48,890 nucleotides of DNA from Tychonema sp. LEGE 07203 (GCF_015207285.1 NZ_JADEXD010000030.1:1-48890); one strand, 5' to 3'; positions 26,171-36,800 are shown, counted from the stretch's first letter. The notes: generated by a model not told the origin, from the sequence alone. A program made the numbers and translations.

Positions 26171-27076
26171 TCAATTCTGGCCGCGAGTTGGTTCGGGAGT
26201 CTTGCTCTCCAAATCCGGGGGGGGTTCTGGCAACTGGACGATCGGCGATGCAGGATTTTTTAAGTCAATGTAGGCTATTTTGCTCGAATCTAGCTGTTTT
26301 GGCAATTGTCGCATTCGGTCTAAAACCTGAAGTTGCCAAGCAGTCTTGGAACTGTACGGCCCTAAATGTACCGTACCGATCTCTGTTTTCAAGATCAAGT
26401 TACTGGGGTCTTGCCAATCTATCTCAAAAACTTTCACCGTCAAACCGCTAAGTCCTTGGTAAAACTTCGGCCAAGAGGCGCGGTACTTTTCCAAAGGCCC
26501 GATCACTTTTAACGTTGGCAAAGAATGCTCGGCCCCCCGGCCCCCATCGCTGCCCGGTTCGATCGAACTATTGTACGATCGGGCAGCAGCAGTATAGCTC
26601 TCCAACGGCATCCAACCCCCGCGAGCGTCCAGCCACCCCACTTTTTCCTTGTCGCTGTTGGATCTCAACATCGCCACCGGCTGCGCCACCGCCACCGGCA
26701 GCCGTTCTGCCACCTCTACAGTCAAAGAAGGCGGAAACAAGTTGCGAGTCACCTTTGCTTTGGCTATAGGGCCTGTTAACTCCATCTTTTCGGCCAGCGC
26801 CTGCGGTTGAATCCCCCACAGCGACTGCGGGTAAGAAAGCGGCACCAAAGACCGCACCGCCTTGTCTGACAGCCACTGATTGCCCTCCACCTTCACTTGT
26901 TCCGATCGGGCAATTAACCAAGCCGGCTGAGCCATCCACCACAACAAACCCCCGGCCATTGCGCTCGCCGCCAGGGTTTGCCACAACACAGCCGCCGATC
27001 GAACCCGGCGGAGCCGCCGCAGCTCTTGGCGCCTGCGCCCTAACTCTGTTTGAGAAACCGCTCCAAAACTAGCCAT
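26171..27076 (-). CDS. ftsQ: Cell division protein FtsQ/DivIB
   Basis: FtsQ links early and late divisome proteins across the cytoplasmic membrane. The 301-aa product has a basic cytoplasmic head (RRRQELRRLRRVRS), a single membrane helix (about 29-55) and a POTRA domain (about 58-127, VKVEGNQWLSDKAVRSLVP to VEVAERLPVAV). A beta domain ends in VHLGPYSSKTAWQLQVLDRMRQL and YIDLKNPASPIVQLP. A Pro-rich tail closes it. Length and order fit cyanobacterial FtsQ. ATG at 27076 gives the basic head. It precedes ftsZ on the same strand. Confidence 0.92.
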   Translation of the reverse strand: MASFGAVSQTELGRRRQELRRLRRVRSAAVLWQTLAASAMAGGLLWWMAQPAWLIARSEQVKVEGNQWLSDKAVRSLVPLSYPQSLWGIQPQALAEKMELTGPIAKAKVTRNLFPPSLTVEVAERLPVAVAQPVAMLRSNSDKEKVGWLDARGGWMPLESYTAAARSYNSSIEPGSDGGRGAEHSLPTLKVIGPLEKYRASWPKFYQGLSGLTVKVFEIDWQDPSNLILKTEIGTVHLGPYSSKTAWQLQVLDRMRQLPKQLDSSKIAYIDLKNPASPIVQLPEPPPDLESKTPEPTRGQN

Positions 27077-27413
27077 CTAACTCTTGACAATTTAGTAATT
27101 AAGGATTAGCACAAATTTAAAACTGTTTAATTTCGCCCACTGCAGACCCTTTCTCCCTACCATTTAATCAGATCCCCGCAAAATTACCCATAAGCGATGC
27201 CAATATCCGTAGAATCACCGATCCAGCTAGGTAATTAAAATTTCTTAATTAAAAATTTCAAATTCCCGCACCGCCCGGTTGATTGGTCGATAGAGGTTGC
27301 TTGGGTATTTAGGGCATTACCCCACAGGGCAAAAGGTGACAAATCAAACTAAACTCAACGGAAGAAAGTTTAGACTTTCAATTAACTTTTATAACTTTTA
27401 GTCGGCTTCAATT
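27077..27413. other. Divergent spacer between ftsQ and the ATPase gene
   Basis: No gene is seen in 337 bases. It contains AT-rich direct repeats TAATTAAAATTTC (27232-27244) and TAATTAAAAATTTC (27246-27259), and must hold the outward promoters of both genes. The AT-rich repeat could be a regulator-binding or bent-DNA site. Confidence 0.4.
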
Positions 27414-28745
27414 GTGATCCAACTCGAACTAGACAGATTCTATAAAGCCTGCAACCCGAGCAAAACCCTTGTCGCCGGAGACCCAGGAGATTATCAATAC
27501 TACATTGATTTTGGTTCCGTGCGCGGCGGCAAAATCATTGAATCTTTACAGCGAACCATTACCCGGATCTCCCCCGACGAGCCAACCTGTCAGCTATTTA
27601 CAGGACATATCGGGTGCGGCAAATCTACCGAATTGTTTCGACTCAAAGCTGAACTCGAACAAGAGGGTTTTTGCGTCGTCTACTTCGAGTCTTCCCAAGA
27701 CTTAGACATGGGGGATGTAGATATCAGCGATATTTTGCTGAGCATTGCCCGCCAAGTCAGCGAAACAATGGAATCGGCCAAAATCAAACTCAGACCGAGC
27801 TATTTTTCTAATTTGTTTGCAGAAGTGGCAGAATTTTTGCAGACTCCGATCGATTTATCAGCAGAAGCCGAGTTATCTGTAGGCATTGCTAGAGTTACTG
27901 CTAAAACTAAAGACTCTCCCAAACTGCGATCGCAACTCCGGCAATATCTCGAACCCCGCACCAACAGCATTTTGCAGTCGATCAACGAAGAACTCCTCAA
28001 CAGAGCAAATACCGAACTCAAGCACCAAGGCAAAAAAGGGCTCGCAGTCATCGTTGACAACCTCGATCGCCTCGACGCCTCCCTCAAACCCAGCGGACGC
28101 ACTCAACCAGAATACCTGTTTTTAGACCGCGGCGAACAGTTGAAAAAACTCAATTGCCACGTCGTCTACACGATTCCCCTGACTTTGATTTTTTCCAACG
28201 ATTTCGGCCGTCTAGCCAGTCGATTTGGAGTAAAACCCAAGGTAATGCCGATGGTGCCGGTGCAAACGCGATCGGGCGACAACCACTCTGAAGGAATGGC
28301 ACTGCTGCGACAGCTAGTATTAGCTAGAGCTTTCCCCGCAGTTGCTCCTTCTCAACGCATCGATTTAATTTCCAAAGTTTTTGACTCTCCCGAAACTTTA
28401 GACCGGCTCTGCCTGATTAGCGGCGGTCACGTTCGCAATCTACTGATGCTGTTGTATAGCTGTTTGCAGCACGAAGATCCCCCCTTTTCTCGCGAATGTC
28501 TCGAAAGCGTCATTCAAGAATACCGCGACGATCTTCTCGGAGCTATCAATGACACGGAATGGGAACTGCTGTTTCAAGTTGTCAACCGACAAAGTGTAAC
28601 TGGCGAAGAAGAGTCTCAAATCTTGTTGCGAAGTATGTTTGTCTTTGAATACCGCGATCTAGAAGGTCGGTGGTTTGGCATCAATCCAGCCCTAGCAGAA
28701 ACCAGAAAATATCAAGAATGGTACCAGAGCACTCACAAAACATAG
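27414..28745 (+). CDS. P-loop ATPase of unknown function
   Basis: The 443-aa product is an AAA/STAND-like ATPase. Walker A is GHIGCGKST (64-72) and Walker B is LAVIVDNLDRLD (210-221). A sensor-like TIPLTLIFSNDFGRLASRFG segment follows, then a helical C-terminal half with GGHVRNLLMLLYSC. The N-terminal FYKACNPSKTLVAGDPGDYQYYIDFG segment is a strong family marker in cyanobacterial relatives, but no function is assigned that I know of. The start is GTG at 27414. It lies 0.9 kb upstream of the STAND-WD40 gene on the same strand, which hints at a shared signalling or defence role but proves nothing. Confidence 0.75.
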   Translation: MIQLELDRFYKACNPSKTLVAGDPGDYQYYIDFGSVRGGKIIESLQRTITRISPDEPTCQLFTGHIGCGKSTELFRLKAELEQEGFCVVYFESSQDLDMGDVDISDILLSIARQVSETMESAKIKLRPSYFSNLFAEVAEFLQTPIDLSAEAELSVGIARVTAKTKDSPKLRSQLRQYLEPRTNSILQSINEELLNRANTELKHQGKKGLAVIVDNLDRLDASLKPSGRTQPEYLFLDRGEQLKKLNCHVVYTIPLTLIFSNDFGRLASRFGVKPKVMPMVPVQTRSGDNHSEGMALLRQLVLARAFPAVAPSQRIDLISKVFDSPETLDRLCLISGGHVRNLLMLLYSCLQHEDPPFSRECLESVIQEYRDDLLGAINDTEWELLFQVVNRQSVTGEEESQILLRSMFVFEYRDLEGRWFGINPALAETRKYQEWYQSTHKT

Positions 28746-29633
28746 TTGGGATTTTTGAGATTGTTTCGCAAATCTCCAATCCCTAAAGCCGCCAGTGAAC
28801 AGGGTTTGGGGTTTGGGGTTTGGGGTGCAGGGAACCCGACAATTAAAATCAGGGGTTTAAAGTAAGGAAACGCTCATTTGTGGGCGCTACGTGCCGAGAA
28901 ACACATCTTTTTTGTATTCCATATTTTAAAAGAAGAGATTTTACCTGTAGCGTGCGGGTATCTAACATCTTCCCCTAGCACCCACACCTTGTTTTCGGTG
29001 ATTCAAAAAACTCTTTAATTTCTGATTCACCGCTCACAACTCCCAAATTTTGCAATCGAATAGATCGCGCAGCCAGCGGTTTTTGCCGCTGGCTAATTCT
29101 TGTTGGCTGCTGGGGGAAAGTCGCGAACTTTATGGCCCGGAAAAATTTGCCACCACCAAGGACTTTCTCCAATCTCTACTCTCATATCTGCAATGCCAGA
29201 CCCCCTATATCTTTTTTTACCTGTTGCTCTTAAAATCAAATAATCTTCTACCGGACGATCGAGTTTATAGCTTTTTTAGGAATGCCTGCTACAGATATAC
29301 CTGGGTTGTTTGCTAATAGCTAGCGGCGGGGATTATTCATAAATTTAACTGGGGGCTATTTACGATCCGTAGGAGTTTATCTGTAACTCAGAAAAAATAA
29401 AATTAAGCTAACTTTAATTTTTACTGTCAAGTTTCGCATTCTCTGAGATTGAGATGTATGATGTGTTTAGCTCGAACATAATGAATGTGTAAGTTTTCAT
29501 AGGAGAAGTACGAAAAACTACGTATTCCTACAGATATAAAGCGCTGGAAGGTAACGAGTGTCTCTAAGTAGATACCGTTTCAGTCACGATCGGCGATCGT
29601 TAGGTAATTGATTTCTGCAAAAGGGGTGCACGC
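28746..29633. other. Long gene-free region before the WD40 gene
   Basis: No credible gene is seen in 888 bases. It holds a GGGTTTG tandem repeat (28802-28825), a stem-loop AGCCAGCGG / CCGCTGGCT (29071-29079 and 29086-29094) and a small CACC / GGTG hairpin near 28986. The last 300 bases are AT-rich and probably contain the promoter and a long 5' leader of the WD40 gene. AAGGGG about 7 bases before the ATG at 29634 is its ribosome site. A non-coding RNA here is possible but not supported by a recognised family. Confidence 0.45.
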
Positions 29634-32600
29634 ATGACCGATCTACTTAAACAACAACAAACTGCCAGCTACAACGAGCGATCGCTCAAAACTCTGGTAA
29701 GATCCATCGCCATGTCTCAAAAGCAATTCTCGCTAATTTTGGTGCGCTGCAACTACGAGGAGTTGCGGCAGCGCTGGGCGCAGCGGCTGCGAGAAATGTC
29801 CCCAGTTCCTATTCAAGATATCGTCCTGCCGCCATCGGTCAAAACCCTCTACACTAACCTGGTGGCAAACACGCTCCAGAGCGAATCTTCACCGGTCGGT
29901 TCCGCCTCGGCTTTGATGGTATTCGGTTTAGAAACAGTCGCGGCGATCGACGAACTGATGGCTTCTACCAATCAAGTGCGAGACGAATTCCGCAAAAATT
30001 TTTCCTGCCCGGTGATTTTGTGGGTAACAGATGACATCGTGACTAAAATGATTCGTCTCGCCCCGGATTTCAAAAGTTGGGCCGCAGCTACAATTAAATT
30101 TGAAATGGCCGTTGATGAATTAATTACTTTCCTGAGTGGGCGAGCCGATACTATATTTAAAATAGGAGAATTCGATCGAGAACTCGGCAGCAGCACTGCC
30201 AGCACCCTCGCTAATTTTTCAACCAACGAAATCGATTGGAAACAAAGCGCATTGGTGGAGCGCTCCATCAGCCCCGGAGAACGCTTTGTTACCTCAACCT
30301 CTCAACCTCAAAACAAACGACAGTCGGATCTAGGCTCCTATTCGCCTTTGAGTCCCGGCAATACTCTAGATTTGGCGATCGGCTCTTTGTCGCGCCGAGA
30401 ACTAGAATTAGCTTTAAAAGATTTACAAAATCGCGGTCAAGAATTAGAACCCGCCCTCAAAGCCAGCCTGCAATTTGTTCTCGGTCGAGATTACTATGTC
30501 AGCGACCAAACCGAAACGGCTTTAATTCACTATCAAGAAAGCTTGGTATTTTGGCAGCAGCAAACCGGCAACTGGGAACTGGCCGACTGGGAACATTCGG
30601 AAAACCGACAAGCCTTTTCTTCGTCCTTGTTGAATCCTGTACCCAACATCCTATTTTTAGAGAGAGAAGGCATAGTGCTGTTTCACATAGCATTGTGTCA
30701 CCGCTTGCAAGCAGCCAGAAATCCGGTAGCCAACCGCCACCACTGGGAACAAGCTTGGATCGCTCTGGAACAATCTAGAAACGCTTTTTCTCTGGCTTCG
30801 CGCCCGGAATTAGTAGCTGAGGTGACAGCACACCTCGGACAAGTGCTGCAGCGCTTGAAAGCTTGGGGAGAGTTGCAAGCATTAGCTGAAAATTCCTTGC
30901 AGTTGCACTTCACTTACGGTACTCCCAGCCAACTAGCTCAAGATTACGGCTTTTTGGCCGAAGTGGCGCTGCAACAGTCGAGGTGGAGTCAAGCCCGCCA
31001 GCTAGCCGAATTGGCTTTGGCGATTTTGGATCAAACACCTAACGATTTGAGATTGCTGATTGAAGATTTGAGATTGGGATTTGAGGGAAATTATCCAGAA
31101 TTTGTGGGTACAAACGAGTCTAGCAGCGAGTCCAAATCTAAAATCCAACATCCCAAATCCGATCGCAGTTCGTATCTTTTACTGTTGGCCCAAAGTTTGC
31201 GGCAGCTCGGCCAGTGGGAAGCGGCGGTGAATTCTTTGGAGTTGGCTCGAACTCAAAGCGAGCCGAAGTACGACCCCCGCCTTTACATCGATATTTTGAC
31301 CGAACTGCAAGCGGTTTATTTCGAGCAGGGAGAATATCTCAAAGCTTTTCGGATTAAAAAAACCCAGCGCTCGATCGAATATCAATACGGATTTAGAGCT
31401 TTTATCGGAGCCAGCCAATTGCAGCAGCAGCGACAAGCGGTGAATCCTTCGAGCCCTTCAGCTCAAAATCAAGCGGCAATAGCAGCTTCCATGACGGCTT
31501 ACTCCCGCCAAACAGATATCAATAACTTGCTAGAAAGAATTAGCAGGGACGACCATAAATTAACTATTATTCACGGGCCCAGCGGAGTCGGAAAAAGTTC
31601 TCTAGTCAACGCCGGCTTAGTACCTGCTTTGAAAAATATTACTCCGGGCGCGCGCGATACATTGCCGGTGGTAGTCAAAGTTTACGGCGACTGGCTGGCG
31701 GAATTAGAAAAGGCTTTGAACGGGGCGCTGTACGACAAGGAAGTTGAGGAGGAAAGAAAATTAATCGCCAAAGGACAACAGGAATTAGACGAAAGAAGTT
31801 GCTCGGTTGTCGGGCCTTCCCGATCGGAAAATTCCTCTTTTATTATAGAACAGTTGCGCGAAAACGGCGAAAATAATTTGTTGACCGTGCTGATTTTCGA
31901 TCAATTTGAGGAGTTTTTCTTTGTTTCTACTTCAGTGGCACAAAGACAAGTTTTTTATAACTTTTTGCGATTGTTTTTGAACCTGCCTTATGTCAAGATA
32001 ATTCTGTGTTTGCGCGAAGATTATTTGCACTATTTACTGGACTGCGATCGCTTCCCAGATTTGGATGCTATTAACAATAATATTCTTGACAAGGGTATTC
32101 GCTACCAACTGCGGAGTTTTTCGCTCAAAGACGCGCGGGCTGCGATCGGACATTTGACGGAACGGGCGGAATATTATTTGGAGCCAGCACTGATCGATGC
32201 TTTTGTCCAAGATTTAGCAGACGATCTGCAGGAAGTCAGACCGATCGAATTGCAGGTAGTGGGAGCGCAACTGCAAGAGGAAAATATCACGAGTCTGGCG
32301 CAGTACCAGCAGTTAGGCGACAATCCCAAGGCGGGGTTAGTCAAGCGATCGCTCGAAGGAGTCATTTCTGACTGCGGCCCGGCAAACGAAGATGCAGCTT
32401 GGAAAATCTTGTTTTCGCTGACGGATGAGAGGGGCGTGCGGCTGATTAAAACTAAACACGAACTCTCGTTGGTGACAGGCCACCAGCCAGCGGATGCCCG
32501 AGAAAATGAATTATCGGCGATCGGCAGCACCGGCCGAATTCCCTTTCAGCTAAAGTTCGCCAAAGACCCCAAAAGTACACAAAATAAAACCGACAACCTC

Positions 32601-35141
32601 GACTTAATTTTAGACATTTTAGTCGGTCACGGTTTGCTATTTTTGCTGCGGGAAGCGCCGGAAGACCGCTATCAATTGGTACACGACTATTTAGTGCGAC
32701 CGATCCGCCAAAGATTCGGCTTGGAAGCCAGACTGCACAAAGCAGAAGCCGACAAAAACATGAGCCAAGCACAGCTCTACCGAGCTAATACTTTTCTCAA
32801 ACAACTGCTGGGAGTAGCTGCGATCGGCGTACTGCTGCTGACGAGTTCTACCATCGCCGCTGCCAACTTTTGGTGGCGGGCCGTCGGTCAAAAACAAGTA
32901 GCTGTCGCTCAAACTCAGCGAGCCGAAATCAACACCCTGACAGCAGCTTCAGAAGCTCTTTATTTCTCAAACAACAAGTTTGACGCGATGATGGAAAGTT
33001 TGAGAGCGGGTAAAAAATGGAGGCAGATCGAACACTCGCAAGAAATGCACTCCCTCAAGGACACCGAAATTCTGATTGCTGCTGCCCTCCAGCAGGCAGT
33101 TTACGGTGTCAAAGAACTGAACCGCTTGGAGGGACACGGCGATGTAGTTTGGGGTCTGAGTTTCAGTCCGGACGGTCAAACAATAGCTTCTGCGAGCGTG
33201 GATAAAACAGTCAAACTTTGGAAAACTGACGGCAGTTTGCTGGCAACTTTCAAGGGCCACACTAACAGCGTCGCCAGCGTTGTTTTCAGTCCGGACAGTA
33301 AAACGATCGCCTCGGCAAGTTTAGATAAAACTGTGAAACTTTGGAAAACTGACGGCAGTTTGCTGGCAACTTTCCAAGGTCACGCTGATAGCGTTACCAG
33401 CGTTGTTTTTAGCCCGGACGGGGAGACTGTCGCCAGTGCATCTAGAGACAAAACTGTGAAACTATGGAAAACTGACGGTACGCTGCTGCGGACGATCGAA
33501 CAAATAGCTGCGGTAAATTGGCTCAGCTTCAGCCGCGACGGGAAAATAGTCGCTGTGGCGAGCGATGACGGTACGGTCAAACTGTGGAGTTCTGACGGCA
33601 GGTTAATCGCTAATTTGTGGCACAGCGAGAACAAAAAACCCTCGAAAGTTTACACTGTCAGCTTCTCGCCCGACGGTGAAACGATCGCCACTGCGGGTGA
33701 AGACAAAACGGTGAAAATCTGGAGCATTGCTGGGGCGGGCACGGGGGCACCGCCCCTACGCCCGGGAACACAAAATTCAACAAAAACAAGTAAGGGCGAA
33801 CTGCTAGCAACTTTGCGGGGACACAGCAAGTGGGTGTTTGGGGTGAGTTTTTCCCCCGACGGACAAACACTGGCTTCTGGAAGTGCAGACGCAACTGTCA
33901 GACTTTGGAATCTGGTTAATATTGGTAACAAACGTCTCGCGGATGCTAGCAATATTAAACCGGAAAGCCACTTGCTGAGAACTTTTGAGGGACACGCCGA
34001 TCGAGTTACTCAGGTTAGTTTTAGCCCGGACGGCAAAACTTTGGCTTCGGCAAGTTTTGACAAAACAGTCAGGCTGTGGCGGCTCGATGACGTGCCGCTA
34101 AAAACCCTCGACGGACACCAAAACCGGGTGCAAAGCGTTATTTTCAGCCCCGACGGCCAAAGGCTGGCTTCTGCTTCTACGGACAAAACTGTCAAAATCT
34201 GGAGCCGCACGGGGGTTTTGCTGGAAACCTTGGAAGGACACACTCAGAAAATCTCCAGCGTCAGTTTCAGCCCCGACGGCCAGCTACTAGCTTCTGGCAG
34301 TTACGACAAAACGGTGAAAGTTTGGAGTTTGAAAGGAGATGGCATCAGTAACAGTATTTTGCCTTGTCCTTCGGCGCCGCTGTTCCCCTGTTCGCCTTCT
34401 TTGCTGTTCACTCTTGACGGCCACACGGACAGCGTGATGAGCGTGAGTTTTAGTCCCGACGGCGAGATTCTTGCTTCGGCTAGCAAGGACAAGACTGTGA
34501 AACTCTGGACGAGAGGGGGCAGGTTGATTAAGACTTTGACGGGACACAAAGGCTGGGTGACTGGGGTGGCTTTCAGTCCCGACGGAGAGATGCTGGCTTC
34601 TTCGAGCGACGACGGTACTGTCAAACTCTGGAATCGGGACGGCGGTTTGCTGAGGACGTTTGAAGGAGCTCACAACAGTTTTGTCTTGGGGGTTGCTTTT
34701 AGCCCTGACGGTAAAATGCTGGCTTCGGCCGGTTACGATAATTCGGTGAAGCTGTGGAAGGTGGACGGGACTTTGGTGGCGACGCTGCTTAAGGGTTCTA
34801 GCGACAGCGTGACTAGCGTGAGTTTTAGCCCGGACGGTTTGTTGGTTGCTTCGGGCAGTTACGATCGCAAGGTGAAGTTGTGGAGCCGCAGCGGGACTTT
34901 GCTGAAAACTTTGACCGGTCACAGGGATAGCGTGATGAGCGTGAGTTTTAGCCCGGATGGGAAGGTTCTGGCTTCTGCGGGGCGGGACAACCGGGTGATT
35001 TTGTGGAATTTGGATCTTGATGATTTGCTGGTGCGGGGCTGCGATTGGGTGGGGGATTATCTCAGGACTAATCCTAATGTGAGCTCGCGCGATCGGCGTT
35101 TGTGCGAGGGGGTGGTGCCTACGCCTAAACCTCAGTTTTAG
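29634..35141 (+). CDS. STAND-type NTPase with 14 WD40 repeats
   Basis: STAND ATPases are signal-integrating switches related to NLR and apoptosis regulators; their WD40 part senses a ligand. The 1835-aa product has an N-terminal domain (about 1-170), a helical TPR-like region (about 240-600), then the NTPase. Walker A is GPSGVGKSS (648-656) and Walker B is VLIFDQFEEF (752-761). A membrane helix lies at about 1058-1081 (LLGVAAIGVLLLTSSTIAAA). From residue 1168 come 14 WD40 repeats, enough for two seven-bladed propellers. Some linkers are encoded by dispersed DNA repeats, such as GAGTGAPPLRPGTQ in blade 5, SNSILPCPSAPLFPCSPS in blade 9 and SESKSKIQHPKSD near residue 500. ATG at 29634 follows AAGGGG. 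It may act in signalling, heterocyst-like differentiation control or defence; none is proved. Confidence 0.88.
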   Translation: MTDLLKQQQTASYNERSLKTLVRSIAMSQKQFSLILVRCNYEELRQRWAQRLREMSPVPIQDIVLPPSVKTLYTNLVANTLQSESSPVGSASALMVFGLETVAAIDELMASTNQVRDEFRKNFSCPVILWVTDDIVTKMIRLAPDFKSWAAATIKFEMAVDELITFLSGRADTIFKIGEFDRELGSSTASTLANFSTNEIDWKQSALVERSISPGERFVTSTSQPQNKRQSDLGSYSPLSPGNTLDLAIGSLSRRELELALKDLQNRGQELEPALKASLQFVLGRDYYVSDQTETALIHYQESLVFWQQQTGNWELADWEHSENRQAFSSSLLNPVPNILFLEREGIVLFHIALCHRLQAARNPVANRHHWEQAWIALEQSRNAFSLASRPELVAEVTAHLGQVLQRLKAWGELQALAENSLQLHFTYGTPSQLAQDYGFLAEVALQQSRWSQARQLAELALAILDQTPNDLRLLIEDLRLGFEGNYPEFVGTNESSSESKSKIQHPKSDRSSYLLLLAQSLRQLGQWEAAVNSLELARTQSEPKYDPRLYIDILTELQAVYFEQGEYLKAFRIKKTQRSIEYQYGFRAFIGASQLQQQRQAVNPSSPSAQNQAAIAASMTAYSRQTDINNLLERISRDDHKLTIIHGPSGVGKSSLVNAGLVPALKNITPGARDTLPVVVKVYGDWLAELEKALNGALYDKEVEEERKLIAKGQQELDERSCSVVGPSRSENSSFIIEQLRENGENNLLTVLIFDQFEEFFFVSTSVAQRQVFYNFLRLFLNLPYVKIILCLREDYLHYLLDCDRFPDLDAINNNILDKGIRYQLRSFSLKDARAAIGHLTERAEYYLEPALIDAFVQDLADDLQEVRPIELQVVGAQLQEENITSLAQYQQLGDNPKAGLVKRSLEGVISDCGPANEDAAWKILFSLTDERGVRLIKTKHELSLVTGHQPADARENELSAIGSTGRIPFQLKFAKDPKSTQNKTDNLDLILDILVGHGLLFLLREAPEDRYQLVHDYLVRPIRQRFGLEARLHKAEADKNMSQAQLYRANTFLKQLLGVAAIGVLLLTSSTIAAANFWWRAVGQKQVAVAQTQRAEINTLTAASEALYFSNNKFDAMMESLRAGKKWRQIEHSQEMHSLKDTEILIAAALQQAVYGVKELNRLEGHGDVVWGLSFSPDGQTIASASVDKTVKLWKTDGSLLATFKGHTNSVASVVFSPDSKTIASASLDKTVKLWKTDGSLLATFQGHADSVTSVVFSPDGETVASASRDKTVKLWKTDGTLLRTIEQIAAVNWLSFSRDGKIVAVASDDGTVKLWSSDGRLIANLWHSENKKPSKVYTVSFSPDGETIATAGEDKTVKIWSIAGAGTGAPPLRPGTQNSTKTSKGELLATLRGHSKWVFGVSFSPDGQTLASGSADATVRLWNLVNIGNKRLADASNIKPESHLLRTFEGHADRVTQVSFSPDGKTLASASFDKTVRLWRLDDVPLKTLDGHQNRVQSVIFSPDGQRLASASTDKTVKIWSRTGVLLETLEGHTQKISSVSFSPDGQLLASGSYDKTVKVWSLKGDGISNSILPCPSAPLFPCSPSLLFTLDGHTDSVMSVSFSPDGEILASASKDKTVKLWTRGGRLIKTLTGHKGWVTGVAFSPDGEMLASSSDDGTVKLWNRDGGLLRTFEGAHNSFVLGVAFSPDGKMLASAGYDNSVKLWKVDGTLVATLLKGSSDSVTSVSFSPDGLLVASGSYDRKVKLWSRSGTLLKTLTGHRDSVMSVSFSPDGKVLASAGRDNRVILWNLDLDDLLVRGCDWVGDYLRTNPNVSSRDRRLCEGVVPTPKPQF

Positions 35142-35419
35142 CCCTTGGAGTGCCTATAGAATAGTTTTTCATCAAAAAAGACACAAGGCAGTAGTCATGA
35201 GACTGGTCTGAAAAACTACATAGAAAGATTTAATATACACTCCCAGACTCATGGGTAGTCAGAAACCGGGTTTTTACGAAAATTTTTCGTTGTAGCCGAC
35301 AGTTGAAGCGAAAAACCCGGTTTCTTTGGTATTATGCGCCCAGGACTGTATATGATTCAAAAAAAACAACGATCGCACTTCTTAGCAACCAGCCCAAAAA
35401 TGCGATCGCCCTTTTCCTT
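35142..35419. other. Convergent spacer after the WD40 gene
   Basis: No gene is seen in 278 bases. It carries one hairpin repeat unit (35261-35325) and probably terminates both the WD40 gene and ndhH. Confidence 0.5.
35261..35325. repeat. Single copy of the AGAAACCGGGTTT hairpin repeat
   Basis: It opens with AGAAACCGGGTTTTTACG and closes with AAAACCCGGTTTCT, the same arms as the three units between cas1 and cas2. The loop is partly alike (ACGAAAAT near the left arm and TTTGGT after the right arm). Confidence 0.88.
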
Positions 35420-36604
35420 CTACCGATCGACCGAACCCATGATAATATCGATACTACCCAAAATCGCCACCAAGTCCGCAACCTTTACACCGCGCACGAT
35501 GTGGGGCAAAATCTGCAAATTATTGAAATCCGCAGCCCGAATCTTCCAGCGCCAAGGAAATGTACTATCATCGCCGATAATATAAATACCCAACTCACCC
35601 TTGCCGCTTTCAACCCGCACGTAATGTTCGCCCTTGGGAATCTTGAAAGTTGGCGCAACTTTTTTGCCAATAAACTGATAGTCAAAACTGTTCCATTCAG
35701 ATTTTGGCCCGCTTTCTAAGCGCTTCGCTTCCAAGTTTTCGTAAGGGCCGCCGGGGAGTCCTTTCAAGGCTTGATAGAGAATTTTAACTGACTCGCGCAT
35801 CTCCCGAATCCGCACTAAATACCGGGCCAAACAATCGCCGGCTGCTTCGGTACAAACTTCCCACTCAAAGTCGTCATAACATTCGTAACTGTCAACTTTT
35901 CGCAAATCCCAATTTACGCCGGAACCGCGCAGCATGGGGCCGGATAGTCCCCAGTTAATCGCTTCGGCGCGAGAGATAGTACCCAGCCCTTCAATCCGGC
36001 GGCGGAAGATTGGATTGTTGGTAATTAAACGTTCGTATTCGTCAATTTTCGGCAGGAAGTAATCGCAGAAATCTTCGCACTTATCTACCCAACCGTAGGG
36101 CAAATCTGCCGCAACTCCGCCGATGCGGAAATAGTTGTTGTTTACCATGCGGTAGCCGGTGGCTGCTTCCCACAAGTCGAGGATTGGTTCGCGATCGCGC
36201 ATAGTGTAGAAAAAAGGAGTTTGCGCGCCCACGTCGGCCAAAAACGGCCCTACCCACATCAGGTGGTTGGCAATCCGGTTCAATTCCAGCATAATTACCC
36301 GAATGTAACTCGCCCGTTTGGGGACAGCAATATTTGCCAACTTTTCCGGTGCATTGACTGTCACCGCTTCGTTAAACATCCCCGCAGCGTAGTCCCAGCG
36401 GCTGACGTAGGGTACGTACATCACGTTGGTGCGGTTTTCGGCAATTTTTTCCATACCGCGGTGCAGATAGCCCATAACAGGCTCGCAGTCTACTACATCT
36501 TCGCCGTCCAGGGTGACAATTAACCGCAGTACCCCGTGCATGGATGGGTGGTGCGGCCCCATGTTGAGCACCATTGGTTCGGTTCTCGTCTCAATTCTTG
36601 ACAT
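35420..36604 (-). CDS. ndhH: NAD(P)H-quinone oxidoreductase subunit H
   Basis: NdhH is the 49-kDa-type peripheral-arm subunit of the cyanobacterial NDH-1 complex, which moves electrons from ferredoxin to plastoquinone in respiration and cyclic flow. The 394-aa product has the normal length and conserved segments: [18 protein letters not shown] near residue 11, [22 protein letters not shown] and the C-terminal [11 protein letters not shown] at 36604 follows heptamer repeats, and no Shine-Dalgarno is clear. It is divergent from rsmH. Confidence 0.98.
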   Translation of the reverse strand: MSRIETRTEPMVLNMGPHHPSMHGVLRLIVTLDGEDVVDCEPVMGYLHRGMEKIAENRTNVMYVPYVSRWDYAAGMFNEAVTVNAPEKLANIAVPKRASYIRVIMLELNRIANHLMWVGPFLADVGAQTPFFYTMRDREPILDLWEAATGYRMVNNNYFRIGGVAADLPYGWVDKCEDFCDYFLPKIDEYERLITNNPIFRRRIEGLGTISRAEAINWGLSGPMLRGSGVNWDLRKVDSYECYDDFEWEVCTEAAGDCLARYLVRIREMRESVKILYQALKGLPGGPYENLEAKRLESGPKSEWNSFDYQFIGKKVAPTFKIPKGEHYVRVESGKGELGIYIIGDDSTFPWRWKIRAADFNNLQILPHIVRGVKVADLVAILGSIDIIMGSVDR

Positions 36605-36607
36605 AAT

Positions 36608-36800
36608 AATTGGTAATTGGTAATTGGTAATTGGTCAGTGGTTAGTGGTTAGTGGTTAGTGGTTAGTTGTCATTAGTCATTAGTCATTGGTTATTGGTCA
36701 TTAGTCATTAGCAAAAAAGTTTCTAATTAGGGACTACGGACTGAGGACTACGGACTGAGGACTACGGACTACTGACAACTGACAACTGACAACTGACTAT
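36608..36800. repeat. Mixed heptamer and nonamer tandem repeats between ndhH and rsmH
   Basis: Runs of TGGTAAT, TGGTTAG, AGTCATT, ACTACGGACTGAGG and GACAACT lie one after another. They are slippage-prone STRR sequences filling most of the divergent spacer, so the promoters of ndhH and rsmH must lie close to the genes or within the repeats. Confidence 0.85.

Noticed and set aside
28975..29316. Short open frames on both strands in the spacer before the WD40 gene
   Set aside because: No ribosome site, no recognisable domain and poor codon character.
34287..34922. A 211-codon frame antisense to the WD40 repeats
   Set aside because: It repeats with the same period as the WD40 blades and is a shadow of that gene.
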